From the NCBI GenBank assembly GCA_020205615.1, contig CM035169.1, positions 15,507,258 to 15,571,257 of the forward strand: DNA of 64,000 nt, in the 5' to 3' direction. This document shows, one piece after another, positions 35,145 to 47,699 of the stretch. The position numbers and the translations under genes are program-made. The notes beneath the pieces are model-generated. The model ran no database searches. It worked only from the letters and a program-made list of their open reading frames with translations, and was not told where the DNA came from. Source of the stretch: Panax quinquefolius. Its lineage: Eukaryota; Streptophyta; Magnoliopsida; Apiales; Araliaceae. The stretch's first letter is position 1. Each line of letters starts with the position of its first letter.

Positions 35145-38100
35145 ATGGCAGCTAAAGGGAATGGAAATGTAAGCATGGCCGGAGGCGGAAGGAATGGACT
35201 GGCGAAGATCCAGACGAGGCAGAACGGAATATGCCACGACGATAGTTCGGCACCGGTGAAGGCTCAAACCATAGACGAGCTTCACTCTCTCCAAAAAAAG
35301 AAATCAGCGCCTACTACTCCCTTGAACGGAATTGAAGGTGCTTTTTCTTTTCGTTCTGAAGAAGAACGCCAGAAACAGCAGCTCCAGTCCATCAGGTTCT
35401 AACGTCCTTATTCCGTTTATATGTTAGCGGAGTACTTTTTTAAATTTTAACCGATTAAGTAATATCATATCACCATTATTAATTAATTCAAAACAATAAT
35501 TGTCTTTGAAATAATAATTATTATTTTTCAGATATGCCTCTAATTTTAATTTTATAACAGTGATTATTATTATTATTACTCAAATAACAAACACAGACGT
35601 GAACAGATGAACATGATGACCCTATGGAGTCATGGCGTGCATAGGGAGCTATGACAATACGGCACCCTACTTGCTTTACGTACAAATAACTCTTTGGAAA
35701 GTGAAAAGTAAAAAATAATGTTAGTATGAAGTAGGAGTATAATATTATTATGTATACTGCTGCTAACTAAATATTTTTGGAGGATGATGAACTGAAAATA
35801 AAAAAAAATACTCCCACCAGTAACTCATTGGCATCGCTGACGAGGGAAACCGGACCCAAGTTGGTAAAGGGAGACCCAGCCAAAAGAAATTCAGAGACCC
35901 CAAAGGTGATCTCCTCTCATCACCACCATTTCGCTGTCACTCCCCCTACCATCAGTGTCAGCGACAGCTCTCTCAAATTTACCCACGTCCTCTACAATCT
36001 CTCTCCCGCCGGTAATTCTTTTATCCTTTCTTAATTTCTTTACGGTTTACCTATTAATTAATTCCCCCAAAATTAATTCGGTGGCTTAATTGGTTGCAGA
36101 GCTATACGAGCAGGCGATTAAGTATGAGAAAGGCTCATTCATTACGTCCAGTGGAGCGCTGGCCACACTCTCCGGGGCCAAAACTGGCCGATCTCCCAAG
36201 GATAAGCGCGTCGTCAGGGATGATTCTACCGAGGATGACCTTTGGTGGGGAAAGTATGTCACCTTAATCCCTCCCTCTCTGACACTAAAATTGTCTTTCA
36301 ATTACAATTACGTAAACATGGTTGGTTTATTCCTCTATGTACAACAGGGGTTCACCAAACATTGAGATGGACGAGCACACCTTCTTGGTGAACAGAGAAA
36401 GAGCCGTTGATTATCTCAATTCCTTAGACAAGGTACCTACACCTACTACTAGTATTTCAATCCATTCTTTTATTCTACTTTTTCAGTAGCTACATATTTT
36501 GATCATAATGTCTTGACAAAAACAAAGCAATCCCCAACCAATCGAAGAAGATTAATACAGTAGTACCCCCACCCATGACCCACCTCCGGACCTCAATTGA
36601 TAAAGACGGACGAACAAATTCCAATTCTGTGATAATGTCATCCCTTTCTGGGAAACACAAAATTAGAATTTAGATTCTGGAGATAAGATTGCACTGAGTG
36701 ATGGTATCTTTTTTGTCTTTCTCCTATATATATTGGCCCCTCAGGTGCAGTTCTGTCCATATTCGGATACTTTATTCTCCTCTTCCACCCCTTCTATCCC
36801 AAGTCACTCATTCTGTGTTCTACCAAATTTTCCCCACTCGGCCTTTTTTTGGTAAAATAAATTTAGACTGAACTTGTCCTCTTTATGTATTAAATATACC
36901 AGGCCACGGTCTGTTTTGTAACTTTAATTTTGCTCCTATTAACTTTTGGTAGTCTTAATTGGATTCCATTAGGCCATCATTTTCTTAAATCCTTGTTATT
37001 CTGTTATTTTAATTAGAGCTTTTTCCTCAGAAATCAAGCAAAAGAAGGTAAAAATTTACTTTAAGAAAAAAGTTTAGCAACTGAGTTAAAAAAAAATCCA
37101 CCTATCATTAAGCTTTAAGCCTGAGATTATGCTTAACATATTGGGGAATGATTTGTTGGGTTAGCTGGGTATGTTTACCATCCTTGATCTTTGATACTGG
37201 TTGGTTATCACAGCCATCTACTGGCTATGTGGGACTACTAAAATAATTAATGCAATGGTGATTCCCTAGTTGTTTCAGTAAATCCTTGATGGTCCACTGC
37301 AATGGCTGGTAAAGTCAAAATTTGTCGGATACAATTTACTACAAATAGATGCATTCTGAACTAAAATTTTGAAGTTAATTTATAATTCTAGTTCACACTA
37401 GCTTGAAGCTCATATGGTGGTCAGTAAAAAATGACATATCTTAAAATCTTCAAAAAAGAAAAACTTAAATAAGGGGAATTGAAAATAGAGTCGAGACTTT
37501 GAAGTCCATCCCTTTCTTTTTCATGTTTATGCTCCCTTTCAATGTTCCATGCTAGTTAATTCATTACATGTATGACAATCCAGTTCATAATTGTGCATTA
37601 TCTGTTTTTGTCGCGTCATGTATGTTACACAATTTTCATGATCTGTTGTGGATCTACCTAGCTACCATGGTGAGGTGAGTAGTGGAGACCGTGAATGGTG
37701 TTGTGTATTTGTTTGACTTATGCAAATTGATGTATGAGAATGCTCAAATATATTGGATTAATCCAGAATGTTGCACTGAAACATATTCTTACAAGTATTT
37801 TCTGATGGCTTCTGAAGATGAATCAACTCCAATTGTAATAATCAATTGTGCAAAAGTTGCTTCAACTTTTGTAGTCGTTTGTAGAATGAGAAACCATAGA
37901 CTCTAATGGTCTATTATAATGATATTTCATTATATTTCAGGTCTTTGTCAATGATCAATTTCTGAACTGGGATCCGGAGAACCAAATCAAAGTCCGGATA
38001 GTTTCTGCCAGAGCTTACCATTCCTTGTTCATGCATAACATGTAAGTAAATGGAACAAAAGATTGAACATTTAACATGCAATACTTGTTTGTGTTTATAG

Positions 38101-39775
38101 GCTTATAGCCTTGCACCAAGATCTATGGTTCTAAGCCCTGCCAGATAAGTATCTTTACGTTGACATAGTCAATTCTCAAATCTTGAGTTTCATAATTCCT
38201 TGATAAAAAATTTAGTTGTAGAACTAAGACATGAATGCATGAAAGTTAAAGGTATACCAAAGCATTATGATGGTGTATTAGTTCATTGTACAATTCCATA
38301 ACTGGGTGGGTGGCAGGTGTATCCGACCCACACCTGAAGAGCTGGAGAATTTCGGTACTCCGGACTTCACTATATATAATGCTGGACAGTTCCCGTGTAA
38401 CCGTTATACACACTATATGACATCCTCTACTAGCATAGATTTAAACCTTGGTAGAAGCGAAATGGTCATCCTCGGCACTCAGTACGCCGGGGAAATGAAG
38501 AAAGGTCTTTTCAGTGTAATGCACTATCTCATGCCTAAGCGTCAAATCCTCTCCCTTCATTCTGGCTGCAATATGGGCAAAGATGGAGATGTTGCCCTCT
38601 TCTTTGGATTGTCAGGTAAAGTATCATCGGATCATCGTTCCGATGTGGCTCCATCCCTGGCCAACTGATATGTCTCTTCTCTCTCTCTGTACAACTTGTT
38701 TGATTGGGCAGACAACTATCTTGCTTCTTTATGATGGTGTGCAACGTTTTTAGATGAGTTTCATTTGTTATTTTTAGGTACTGGAAAGACAACTCTGTCT
38801 ACTGATCACAATCGGTACTTAATTGGAGATGATGAACATTGTTGGAGTGATAATGGCGTGTCAAATATTGAAGGTGGTTGCTATGCTAAGTGTATTGATC
38901 TTTCTAGGGAGAAGGAGCCTGATATCTGGAATGCTATCAAGTTTGGGACTGGTACATTCCTAATTCTCTTCTATTTGTTTTATCAGTCTAATCCAGCATT
39001 GGGGATTTATTTTAAGAAAACATCCCTTTTCCACTTTAAAAGGTACGAGTACAGAGGAAATCAAATTAAATGAAGTCGCCGTTTTCCAAACTAGTTGTAT
39101 TGTAGTTTGGTAATGGTTAACCTATTCACAGTTTTTATTACTTCTTCCTGGCAGTGTTGGAAAATGTGGTGTTTGATGAACATACAAGAGAGGTGGAATA
39201 TGAAGAGAAATCAGTCACAGGTATTGCAATTATCATTTACTGCAGTGGTTATATCCCCTCTGTAATGATGACAATGCAGATGAGATCTTCTCATCGTAAA
39301 ATTTGCTAGCATTGTTCAGATCTTATTGACTGTCCATTGATTGACTAGGAACAAAGGAAGTAAAGCTTGAATCCTGCAACAGTTATAGCCAACATAATTA
39401 TGAGAAATAGAAGTATAAAGGGGAAGATGTTAGAGTAAATAATGTTCACTTTTGATGAACATATTTTGTAATATAAAGAGTGAAACAGTGTTAAAAAATA
39501 AATTCTTTGAGATAAATTAGGGCTATAATACATTCAGTCTTTAACTAGATGTATCAAAAGCTGTTTCTCTCTTTTGTCTTCATCGCATATGATGTATTAG
39601 AAGTTGTTTCTCTCTTTTATTTTCAATGCAGAGAACACTCGTGCTGCTTACCCTATCGAGTACATTCCAAATGCTAAGATCCCATGTGTTGGTCCACATC
39701 CAAAGAATGTCATACTTTTAGCATGTGATGCATTTGGTGTTCTCCCACCTGTGAGCAAGCTAAACATGGCACAGA

Positions 39776-39806
<31 letters not shown>

Positions 39807-40703
39807 TTTGGTACGTAGCTCAGTATGGAAAAACTCAAAAACTGCCTACTCCATTACTTTACTTTTGGGTAAAAATTTAGTAATAGCTGACCTAACATGA
39901 CCCACCCAAGATGTTGACTAGTATAACTGTGGAACATGATTGTTATTAGAACAAAGATAACTCAAAAACTAAAATTCTACAACATTATTTATTAATTGCG
40001 TATGATCCAAGTACAGGTGGCTGGCACTGAGGAAGGTGTGAAGGAGCCACAGGCAACATTCTCTGCCTGCTTTGGTGCAGCTTTTATTATGTTGCATCCT
40101 ACCAAGTATGCTGCAATGCTCGCTACAAAAATGGAGAAGCATGGAGCAACAGGATGGCTCGTCAACACTGGATGGTCTGGTGGAAGGTATGAAGTGAGAG
40201 TACAGAGAAAATAATTAGTCTGCGTTTAAGTAAACATGTTATCAAAATCATCCATATTTTGTTCATTTTGCAGCTATGGCTCGGGTAGCCGTATGAAGTT
40301 GGCATACACGAGAAAAATTATTGATGCAATACACTCTGGCAGCCTTTTGAAAGCAAATTACAAAAAGACGGACGTTTTTGGGCTTGAAATCCCAACTGAA
40401 GTCGAGGGTGTGCCTTCAGAAATCTTGGATCCCGTGAACACTGTTAGTTGGCTGATCCTAGAGATTTTCCCCTTCTTTGCTTTAATATATGTTGCTAATG
40501 TGTTGTGTAGAACTGTAGATGCATTATTTTTACAAGTGTTGAATGATTTGTGAATGCAGTGGTCCGATAAGAAGGCTTACAAGGAAACACTGCTGAAGCT
40601 TGGTGGTCTGTTCAAGAGGAATTTTGAGGTGTTTACCACCCACAAGATTGGCAAGGACAACAAGCTGACTGATGAAATCCTTGCTGCTGGTCCTCTATTC
40701 TGA
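35145..40703 (+). CDS. PCK1: Phosphoenolpyruvate carboxykinase (ATP), 12 coding exons
   Basis: The cytosolic enzyme (EC 4.1.1.49) converts oxaloacetate and ATP to phosphoenolpyruvate, CO2 and ADP. It acts in gluconeogenesis from stored lipid and in malate and nitrogen metabolism. Exons: 35145-35395, 35821-36011, 36100-36253, 36348-36432, 37941-38041, 38317-38615, 38778-38951, 39155-39220, 39632-39810, 40017-40186, 40274-40442, 40560-40703. All introns are GT-AG, and the exons total 1983 nt, giving 660 residues with no frame break. The P-loop GLSGTGKT spans residues 358-365 and is split by the intron after exon 6. The metal-binding IGDDEHCW is 376-383, and GEMKKG and [11 protein letters not shown] lie just before. 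The plant-specific N-terminal extension holds KKKSAPTTP (51-59), like sites phosphorylated in other plant PEPCKs. The length is close to the known plant range. It looks functional. The symbol is by similarity; the paralogue cannot be resolved. Confidence 0.97.
36433..37940 (+). other. Long intron 4 of the PEPCK gene
   Basis: The 1.5-kb intron is bounded by AAG|GTACCT and TATTTCAG|GTC. It is AT-rich. An internal 74-codon open stretch (37682-37906) shows no family similarity and is not supported as a gene. No transposon ends were recognised. Confidence 0.85.
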
Positions 40704-40845
40704 GCTGGTGGAACTGAAGTCTGGTAGAAGTTTGAAATAAGTGATGACCTAGCGCATGCAGCAGATGGATGTAATCTTTATGTTGTTCAGTTCAAGCTTA
40801 TTTAATGTGTAATATTTGTTTCCCTTCCCTCCAAGCACCCTTATG
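40704..40845 (+). other. 3' untranslated region of the PEPCK gene
   Basis: Follows the TGA at 40701-40703. There is no canonical AATAAA. TGTAATATTTGTTT near 40806-40820 could serve as the plant-type polyadenylation region. The end is set by the start of the repeat at about 40850. Confidence 0.5.
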
Positions 40846-41715
40846 CTACGTTTGGATTGAAGGAATTGAATAGAGTATGGAATGGAATAGATGAGGGAAT
40901 GGAATAAGAAAGGGAATGGAATGATTTTTTAATATTCCATGTACATGTTTGGTTGATGTTAGGAATACATCTAAGAATGAAATAAATAATTAGAAAGTGA
41001 CTTAAATACCCTCAAATGTTCAAATTTAACTTAAATTCAATTTATATTAAAAATTTAACACATATTTCATTCTTAGAAATAAAGGGGAGGGGTGGGTGGG
41101 GTGGGGTGGGGTGGGGTGGGGTAGGTAGGGTAGGTGGGTTGGGGTGGCTAGGGTGGGGGTAGGTTGGTAAGGGGTGGGGTAGGTGGGGTGAGTGGGGTAA
41201 GTGGGGTGGGTGGGGTGGGGTAGATGGGGTGGGGTGGAGTGGGGTGGGTGGGGTGGTGGATGGGTAGGGTGGGGTGGGGTAGGTGGGTAAGGGGTGGAGG
41301 TGGAAGTGGGGGTAGGTGGGCGTAGGTTGATAGGGGTGGGAGTAGGTGGGTTAGGGGTGGGTTGGGGTGGCTGGGTGGGGGTGGGGTAAGTGGGGTAAAT
41401 TACGAAGAAATAGAAATATGAAAATTTCGAAGAAATTATCAAATCTCGACCCCTTCTCTCTCGTCGTTCCAAAATCGATCGAATTGAATGAATATGTAAA
41501 AAGCCTTATTATATCTTTAGGGGTATATTTGTCAATTACTTAAAAATAATGGATGGAATGATTTATTCCTGGCCACCCCTCAAGGAATGAAAATTAAAAT
41601 TTTAAGTTAACTATCATTTCAGGAGGAATACATTATTCCGTTAGAATAAACAAACCAAACAACATTTTTATCATTCCAATGGAATGATTCATTCCATTCT
41701 CCCTCCTATTCCATC
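40846..41715. mobile_element. MITE-like element with GGAATGGAAT ends, cut by element E
   Basis: The left part, ACGTTTGGATTGAAGGAATT then repeated GGAATGGAAT, is mirrored at the right by ACCAAACAACATTTTTATCA, then CATTCCATTCTCCCTCC. This arrangement of TTTGGNT and ANCCAAA ends with GGAAT-rich subterminal repeats is common in small plant DNA transposons. The superfamily is not recognised. The right terminus is missing because the LTR of E starts at 41716. The centre contains the G-rich minisatellite. Confidence 0.5.
41083..41400 (+). repeat. G-rich minisatellite (GGGGT)n / GGGTAGGT
   Basis: About 310 bp made almost only of GGGGTGGGGT, GGTAGGT and GGGTGGGT units. The complementary strand is C-rich and gives a spurious Pro/Thr/His-rich 141-codon frame. 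With many G3-4 runs separated by one or two bases, it could fold into G-quadruplexes on the plus strand. It lies 380 bp downstream of the PEPCK stop codon. Confidence 0.9.
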
Positions 41716-42310
41716 TGTTGGGTCCTAATATTTTCTCTCATTGGGCCGGGTATATTGGGCTTACTTTTTTAATTAACCTATTGGGCCTTTATTATTGAAG
41801 CATGAAAGTCTTTGAGCCTAATTATCTTATTATTTTTATTTTGACTTATAAAGGCGGAATTGGTCCAAAGTGGGTCGATCCTTTGGACATTTTAATATCT
41901 ATTATTTTGACCTGCAATGATGAAAAAGCATGACGGTTGACTAGAGAACCTGCCATGCATTAATGTGGATGGGATTATAATCGGCCGGTGGTGGAAATAG
42001 TGACCAAAAAGCGGTGGATAAACTACAATGCGATCGGTGGAACCCATCGGATCGAGGGTGTGTGGGGTAATAGTGGGTGTATCATGTAATCCGGAAGAGA
42101 GATATAAACTTAGCAAGGAAAGTCATCACGAAGAGTGCGTTCTCATACACTTATTCATTCATAATCGGATATCATAAAAATTATTTTATCTCTCTCTCGA
42201 TACACTAGGTATTACGACCTCCATTTTGTTAACCTTGTGAACACGTTCTCGACTTCTCGCTTTGAAGCTATCCCCGACGAACCGCCAAAATCGAAGCTTG
42301 TGGTGTTTAT
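41716..42310 (+). repeat. 5' LTR of element E, left part
   Basis: Begins TGTTGGGTCCTAAT. It continues after the nested solo LTR at 53269-53336 and ends GTTAACA, so the termini TGTT and AACA are mirror images. The joined length is about 663 bp. A PBS-like site and Tat-type gag-pol follow, which identifies it as the 5' LTR. Confidence 0.75.
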
Positions 42311-43093
42311 TGTGACGCCCCAAAATAGGTATACATCACCTATTACGAGTTGTCAATACGTAGTGCGTAAACAACTACAACTTTATTATTATTACAATAA
42401 AGCGTGAGTTTGAATACAAATATTATCTTCAGATATATATCTATACTCAAATAAATTCTCATCACATTTATTGATACATTATTTTACAAAAATGGTGAGG
42501 ACTACTAAACAATTCTTTCTAAAACCTTCATTCCATACTCCTAAACTCGTCATTTATATTCTCGCCTCCACGAGAAGAAAATGGAACAAAAAGAAAAGGG
42601 TGAGCTCAACTAGCCCAGGTAAAGAATATTATGACTAAGATAATATACAACAAATTACCGTTAGTCTTCAACGGGAAAAATCTAATAGAATCTGATAGAC
42701 AACAAATTTTAAATCAATATTCGCAATGAAATAATAATTCATTAGAAGAGTTAAGTAGAGAATCAAACTACTATCTTACATGTATGAATTTAAAAGTTCA
42801 TCGTCATCTTTTATCCCCGTAACATCAATCGATATACATCCGGAATCAAATATTCATCTTTGCACTACAGGCCAAAGATATTCATCATTAATTAATGTTC
42901 ATCTAAACACTGTTCATCTTTGCACTACTGACCAAAGATATTCTTCAAAAATCATTCATTCTGCGACTACTACCAAAAAGAAGATATTCAATAATATCAT
43001 CATTTAAGGCCGAGGATGATGAAAAATATTTTTAAAAGCGAACGAATCCAATTGAAACAAAATGACAAGGATTAAGGATTAAGGATTCAGTCT

Positions 43094-45528
43094 TGTGAGA
43101 CCCAGATTTTATTAATAAAGATTTAAATTTTGTTGAAATAATTTTTAATATTATGGTGTGAATTTGAGATAATATTATAGTTGTGGGTAGTATTTATAAA
43201 TTTTGCAAAGTATGCAGTGGTTATATTATATTCGATTGGTCGAGAATATTCGGTTTAGCGGGGAATATTAAATGCAATATGACTCAATCATTGGTGGACC
43301 TCATAATGAAATTATTATCGGATTGATAAAACGACAAAAATATTTTATTAAAATAACGGTGGAAGTTTTACCGTGGTTGATCTTTGTTGAACTACTTTGG
43401 TAGTAAAGAAATGCGATGTCGTGTGGTTGCGTAGTAGCACGCGGTATTGATTATTGATCTTTTATGTGAGAAGTCACTCGGTTTGATTCCATTATTATTA
43501 TCGATTAATAATATGAATTATTATAAATGCGATAATGACGTTTTATTTTATTCATTATTATTAACGTAATAAAAGCGAAACATCTTTTATATAAAATAGA
43601 ATACTTTATTAAAGTTATTACATAAATAGAATATATTATATTTTATTATCGTAGTGTTGCAGTAGTGTTTTTTTGCGTATTGTTTTGCGTAGTATTGCGT
43701 AGTGTTTGCATAGTAAAATATTTTTATATAAATAGAATATATTATATTTTATTTAAAAAATTTTCTTTAAATATGGATGAGTCGATTAAAGTAAATCAAT
43801 CTGGATAGTTCATGGATTAATTCTTATTCATTCCATTTTCCTATAAATAGAAGCTCATTCCTTCATTATTTTCTTACGAATTCATTGAAACTACAGAGAG
43901 AAATTATAGAGAGAAGCTATAGAGAGAAAATAGAAAGAAGAAGAGTATTACCTACTTCTTCACTACTTACATATTCAGTTCTTTTTTACGGTGAGGGGTG
44001 TTATTCTTTCTTCTTGAAGAGAACTTACATTATTCCATTCATTATTATTACATTGGAATAACTTTTGTAAAAGTGGCATACCCTATACATAACTTTTGTA
44101 TCACGCCAGCGTACCTATACTTGGTGAAATCCTTATGTTATTCCATTCTTATTTGTTACATTGGAATAACTTTTATATCTGCAGTTTACCTATACTTGGT
44201 GACATTCTTCTATTATTCTCATTGGAACATCACATGCATGTGTTTTACAATTGACACAGTTTCGCTTTTATTATTCATTGGAACATCCTGCATGCATGTG
44301 TTTTACACCTAACTGGTTCCGTCTTTATCATTCTGTTGGAATATCCTATCTCGTGTTTTACACCTGGATTCGGTTCCATCTTTATTATTACATTGGAACA
44401 TCCACTTGCGGTGTGAATTTCAATTTCACGACTGGTTCCGTTATTATTATTCATTGGAATAACTTTGTCTATCTGCAATCGCATGCATGGTGATTTCTTT
44501 TGTTATTCCATTCTTTATTATACCCAATTGGTTAAAAACTTTGACTTATACTCCATGAAATTAGTAGAATATCCTTGATATTTGCGTTTCATCCAAAGAT
44601 ATCTTTTCACGGAAATATTCTTACGATCATTCTTGAATTTTACTCTACGTAAACGATATTATGTTGACAATTTGGGCGTTAATAATTCATGGAGTAAATA
44701 ATTCTTGAACTTGTTTTATTGAATTATTATGTCATTGTCATCATCCTCATGTTATATTATGTTATCTTTGCTTACGTGCGTAGATGAACTTAGTATGATT
44801 ATGACCGAGGATCATTCGGTATAATCATGACTTGATATAAATGATGTGACAAAAAGTTCTCGATGGCTTTTAAATGCGATGATGGATAGTTTTTGGTATG
44901 ATTATGACCACGGGGGTGATTCGGTATAGTCATGACCATTGATAACTTGATGAAAATCCTTGGCCAGTGATACGGGGATGATTAGATGTGGTGGTTTATT
45001 TATTAAAATCGAGTCTCGGCGATAAAAATTGATGAAAACCTTTTAAAACCTAAAAGATAGTAGACTTTATTCTCTACTGACTCACATTAATGGATTGCTT
45101 ATTCCGTGCGCATTAAACCGGTTGTCTATTGTATTTTATCGGTTTAACATTTGAAGAAGGCTAATGATAATTTATTCTCGCATTATCTTAGTCATAATAT
45201 TTCTTCTTTGGGCTAGTTGAGCTCACCCTTTCTTTCACTTGTTCTCTTGAAAATGAGAACATAAATTTGAGACGAGTCGAGGACGCAGTAATGGTCCGAA
45301 GGATAGCATTAGTAGTCCTCACTTTATTCTCGTGAAATAGTGTGATAATAGTTGTAATGAGGACTCCTTTTGAGTTTGTATTCTAGTAGACAAAATTTGT
45401 ATTCAAACTCACGATTTATAATCGTATTGTACACCTACAGTTATATTAGTAAGTTGTATTTGAATTTATGTACCATGTAAGTGGCGACCCAAGATGGGTG
45501 ACGTATACCTAATTTTGGGGCGCGTCGC
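43094..45528 (+). repeat. 5' LTR of element B
   Basis: Starts TGTGAGACCCAG and ends near TTTTGGGGCGCGTCG. A TATA box is at 43842-43849, followed by a GA-rich leader (43895-43940) and the ~57-bp array in sense orientation (44030-44470). It is colinear with 48912-51301. Confidence 0.85.
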
Positions 45529-45530
45529 GG

Positions 45531-45544
45531 TTGAGTATCGAGCT
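45531..45544 (+). other. Degenerate primer binding site of element B
   Basis: TTGAGTATCGAGCTT lies at the expected place. Against TGGTATCGTAGC of D it has several changes, suggesting decay or sequence errors. Confidence 0.5.
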
Positions 45545-46204
45545 TAGGGATATGATCCCAGCTAAGATGTGAGATAAGAACTAGGAGGGAGGCGGAAATT
45601 CCTTCGCTAGTATGACCTACCTAAGTTTATTTGTTATTTAATTGGTCGGTCGAGTATAGGGATAATATTTGATATATTAATTAACCCTTTTGCTTCACAA
45701 TTCCTTTCGTAATAAGAGTGTAGCTAGGTCGGCGGGGGGGTAACAGTGGAATAGAATCGGTGGTCATCATTTAGTAGTTATATTTGGTGAATCAACTAGG
45801 GTGAAGCGAACCCAACGTTGAAAGAGTGATTTGCCACTATCATACAAGATGTCTAATGACATACAACCTCGTGTCATCATAAGATGTGGTTGTGCTCATC
45901 CACTTCTTTGAGTATATTTTCTGAGCACTACCTATATGATCTTGGTGTTTGTTTGAAGTATAATTCTCAATTTGAGACGAGTGGAGATAATGATAAATCA
46001 AGAGAAGACTCACCATTGGGAAGAATATGATAGTAATCTTCTCATTTTCTTTGGGGTCTATTGGGTAAACCAAGAATAATTACGTGGCCATATGATATCT
46101 ATCATAACCTAGAAGCATGGCCTCCCATGTACGAAGGTTTCTTGAGCACTTCCCAAAGATTCTAATTTCTAAAAGCAGTTTTTGACTATACATTTATGTA
46201 AGGT
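45545..46204 (+). other. Unassigned internal part of B
   Basis: The first ~170 bp match the leader of the related elements. From about 45716 the sequence matches nothing else recognised in the window. It holds a run of seven G (about 45735-45741) and no long frame. The corresponding place in D holds gag and protease remnants. It may be a captured or rearranged piece. Confidence 0.5.
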
Positions 46205-46440
46205 GTCATTGTGACGTCTTATCCAAAGTTGGGATGAAAGTCACAGTTGGTATTAATGTGACGTATTATCCAAATCTTGGACGATAATAATGAGCTTTGA
46301 ATGATATTTCTATCATTAATAAATTTCTTGGCGTATTCTTGAAGACTTCCTAGCCTACTTAGGCGTGAAATCGAATTTTGTATTGACCCAAATCTAAAAC
46401 CCATTTCTTAAACCCTCAAATATTTCTTCAACTAAAATGA
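46205..46440 (+). pseudogene. Filler segment and RT/RNase H fusion remnant in B
   Basis: The filler part (46205-46290) reads GVIVTSYPKLG then GINVTYYPNLG, with a short internal repeat. It is followed by FLGVFLKTS and [14 protein letters not shown], the RT N-terminus, and then directly by LKYFFN, an RNase H block. The join near 46405-46420 has the same bases as in D (28631-28645), so both descend from one deleted ancestor. Confidence 0.65.
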
Positions 46441-47699
46441 GCAGTTTACGTGGTTTATGATGAAAGTCATAATAAAAGCATTGGACTAATGAAAATCATG
46501 GGTATTACGTGGTATTAGTAAGTGTTATGATGAGTTATGTTGGTTAGTATGTGAAAACATGAAAGTTTCTTAGAAATCACAAAAAGTTGAAAATCAGATT
46601 TTGGTGAAAAACGTAACATGAAATTCAATTGACCATATCTCCTATTATATTTTGAATTTTTGAATGTGGTCAAGTCCTAGAGTTAGATCTATGAGTTACC
46701 TAACTAATCCAAGTGGAATTACTGGAAAAGGTGTTGTAGATTTTTGTGTGGACTGATTTTAGCAAAGGAGTGCAAAGCTGCAAAAACCGAAAAAGCTGCT
46801 GCCATGATTTTAGAGGGGCTGTTTCGGCCACTTAAATTATGAGAAAAATTCTGGCCTTTTGGGACATGAAAGTATATGGTATAAAGTACCTCCTGTCCAA
46901 AATGAGCTCATTCTGACTTAAAATGAGCAAGTTATGACTATTTCAATATTTAGGTTTTTCCGACGAAAAATGCTATAACCGGAGTTCTATAATTCCGATG
47001 ACCATGAAATTTAAACTGGAAGCTCACGTTAACATGTGTAAGGTCCTGCCAAGATTTGGGAATTTTTGGAGTTAAACTTGAGGTAGCTAATTTCTTAAGG
47101 AATTAATTAGAAATTGATTTTTGAAAAATAGTAAATGAATTTTAAAAATTCGAGAAAAATATATTTTCATTATGGGACTATATTATGCTAAATCCCAGAA
47201 AAGAAATATTTTGGGACTGATTTGGTATTTTTCATGAAAATAGTTTAATTCTGAACATATGAGTTAAATATGTTATGTGAAATAACAAAGTTGAAAATAG
47301 GATTTTATGGCTAAAAAGAATCCTATATAGAGTATATGCATATTTTTTTGATGAGGATTTGATAATTGGTGATGATATTTTATGAGTATGGCATTTTGAA
47401 TGATTAAATGCATTATATGGTAAAAGCGTAAACAATTGAGATAAATTGTTTATAAATTTAAGAAGTGATTAAAATATTATTATAATATTAATGTTATTAG
47501 ATTATGAGATTATTAAGTGATTGATAACATGGGGATATTCTTGAATCTGGATAAATTATATTATAAATGTTTAATATTTATCCTTTATCTCATTTGATTG
47601 ATTCTTTATATCATTATCCTCACGCTTATATTATGTTGAAAGTCATCTCAGTGGCACAGAAGTGCATAGATGGACTTGGTATGATTATGACCGAGGATT
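46441..47699 (+). other. Non-coding internal block of B, shared with D
   Basis: Reverse-complement match to 27346-28640 of D over more than 1 kb. No coding sequence. It contains the GGAGTGCAAAGCTGCAAAA and GGCTGTTTCGGCCACTT stretches. Function and origin are not recognised. Confidence 0.7.

Noticed and set aside
37682..37906. 74-codon frame within intron 4 of PEPCK
   Set aside because: No family similarity, and flanked by clean intron sequence. The PEPCK exons join without it.
41047..41472. 141-codon Pro/Thr/His-rich frame on the minus strand
   Set aside because: It is the complement of the G-rich minisatellite, with low-complexity composition and no flanking gene structure.
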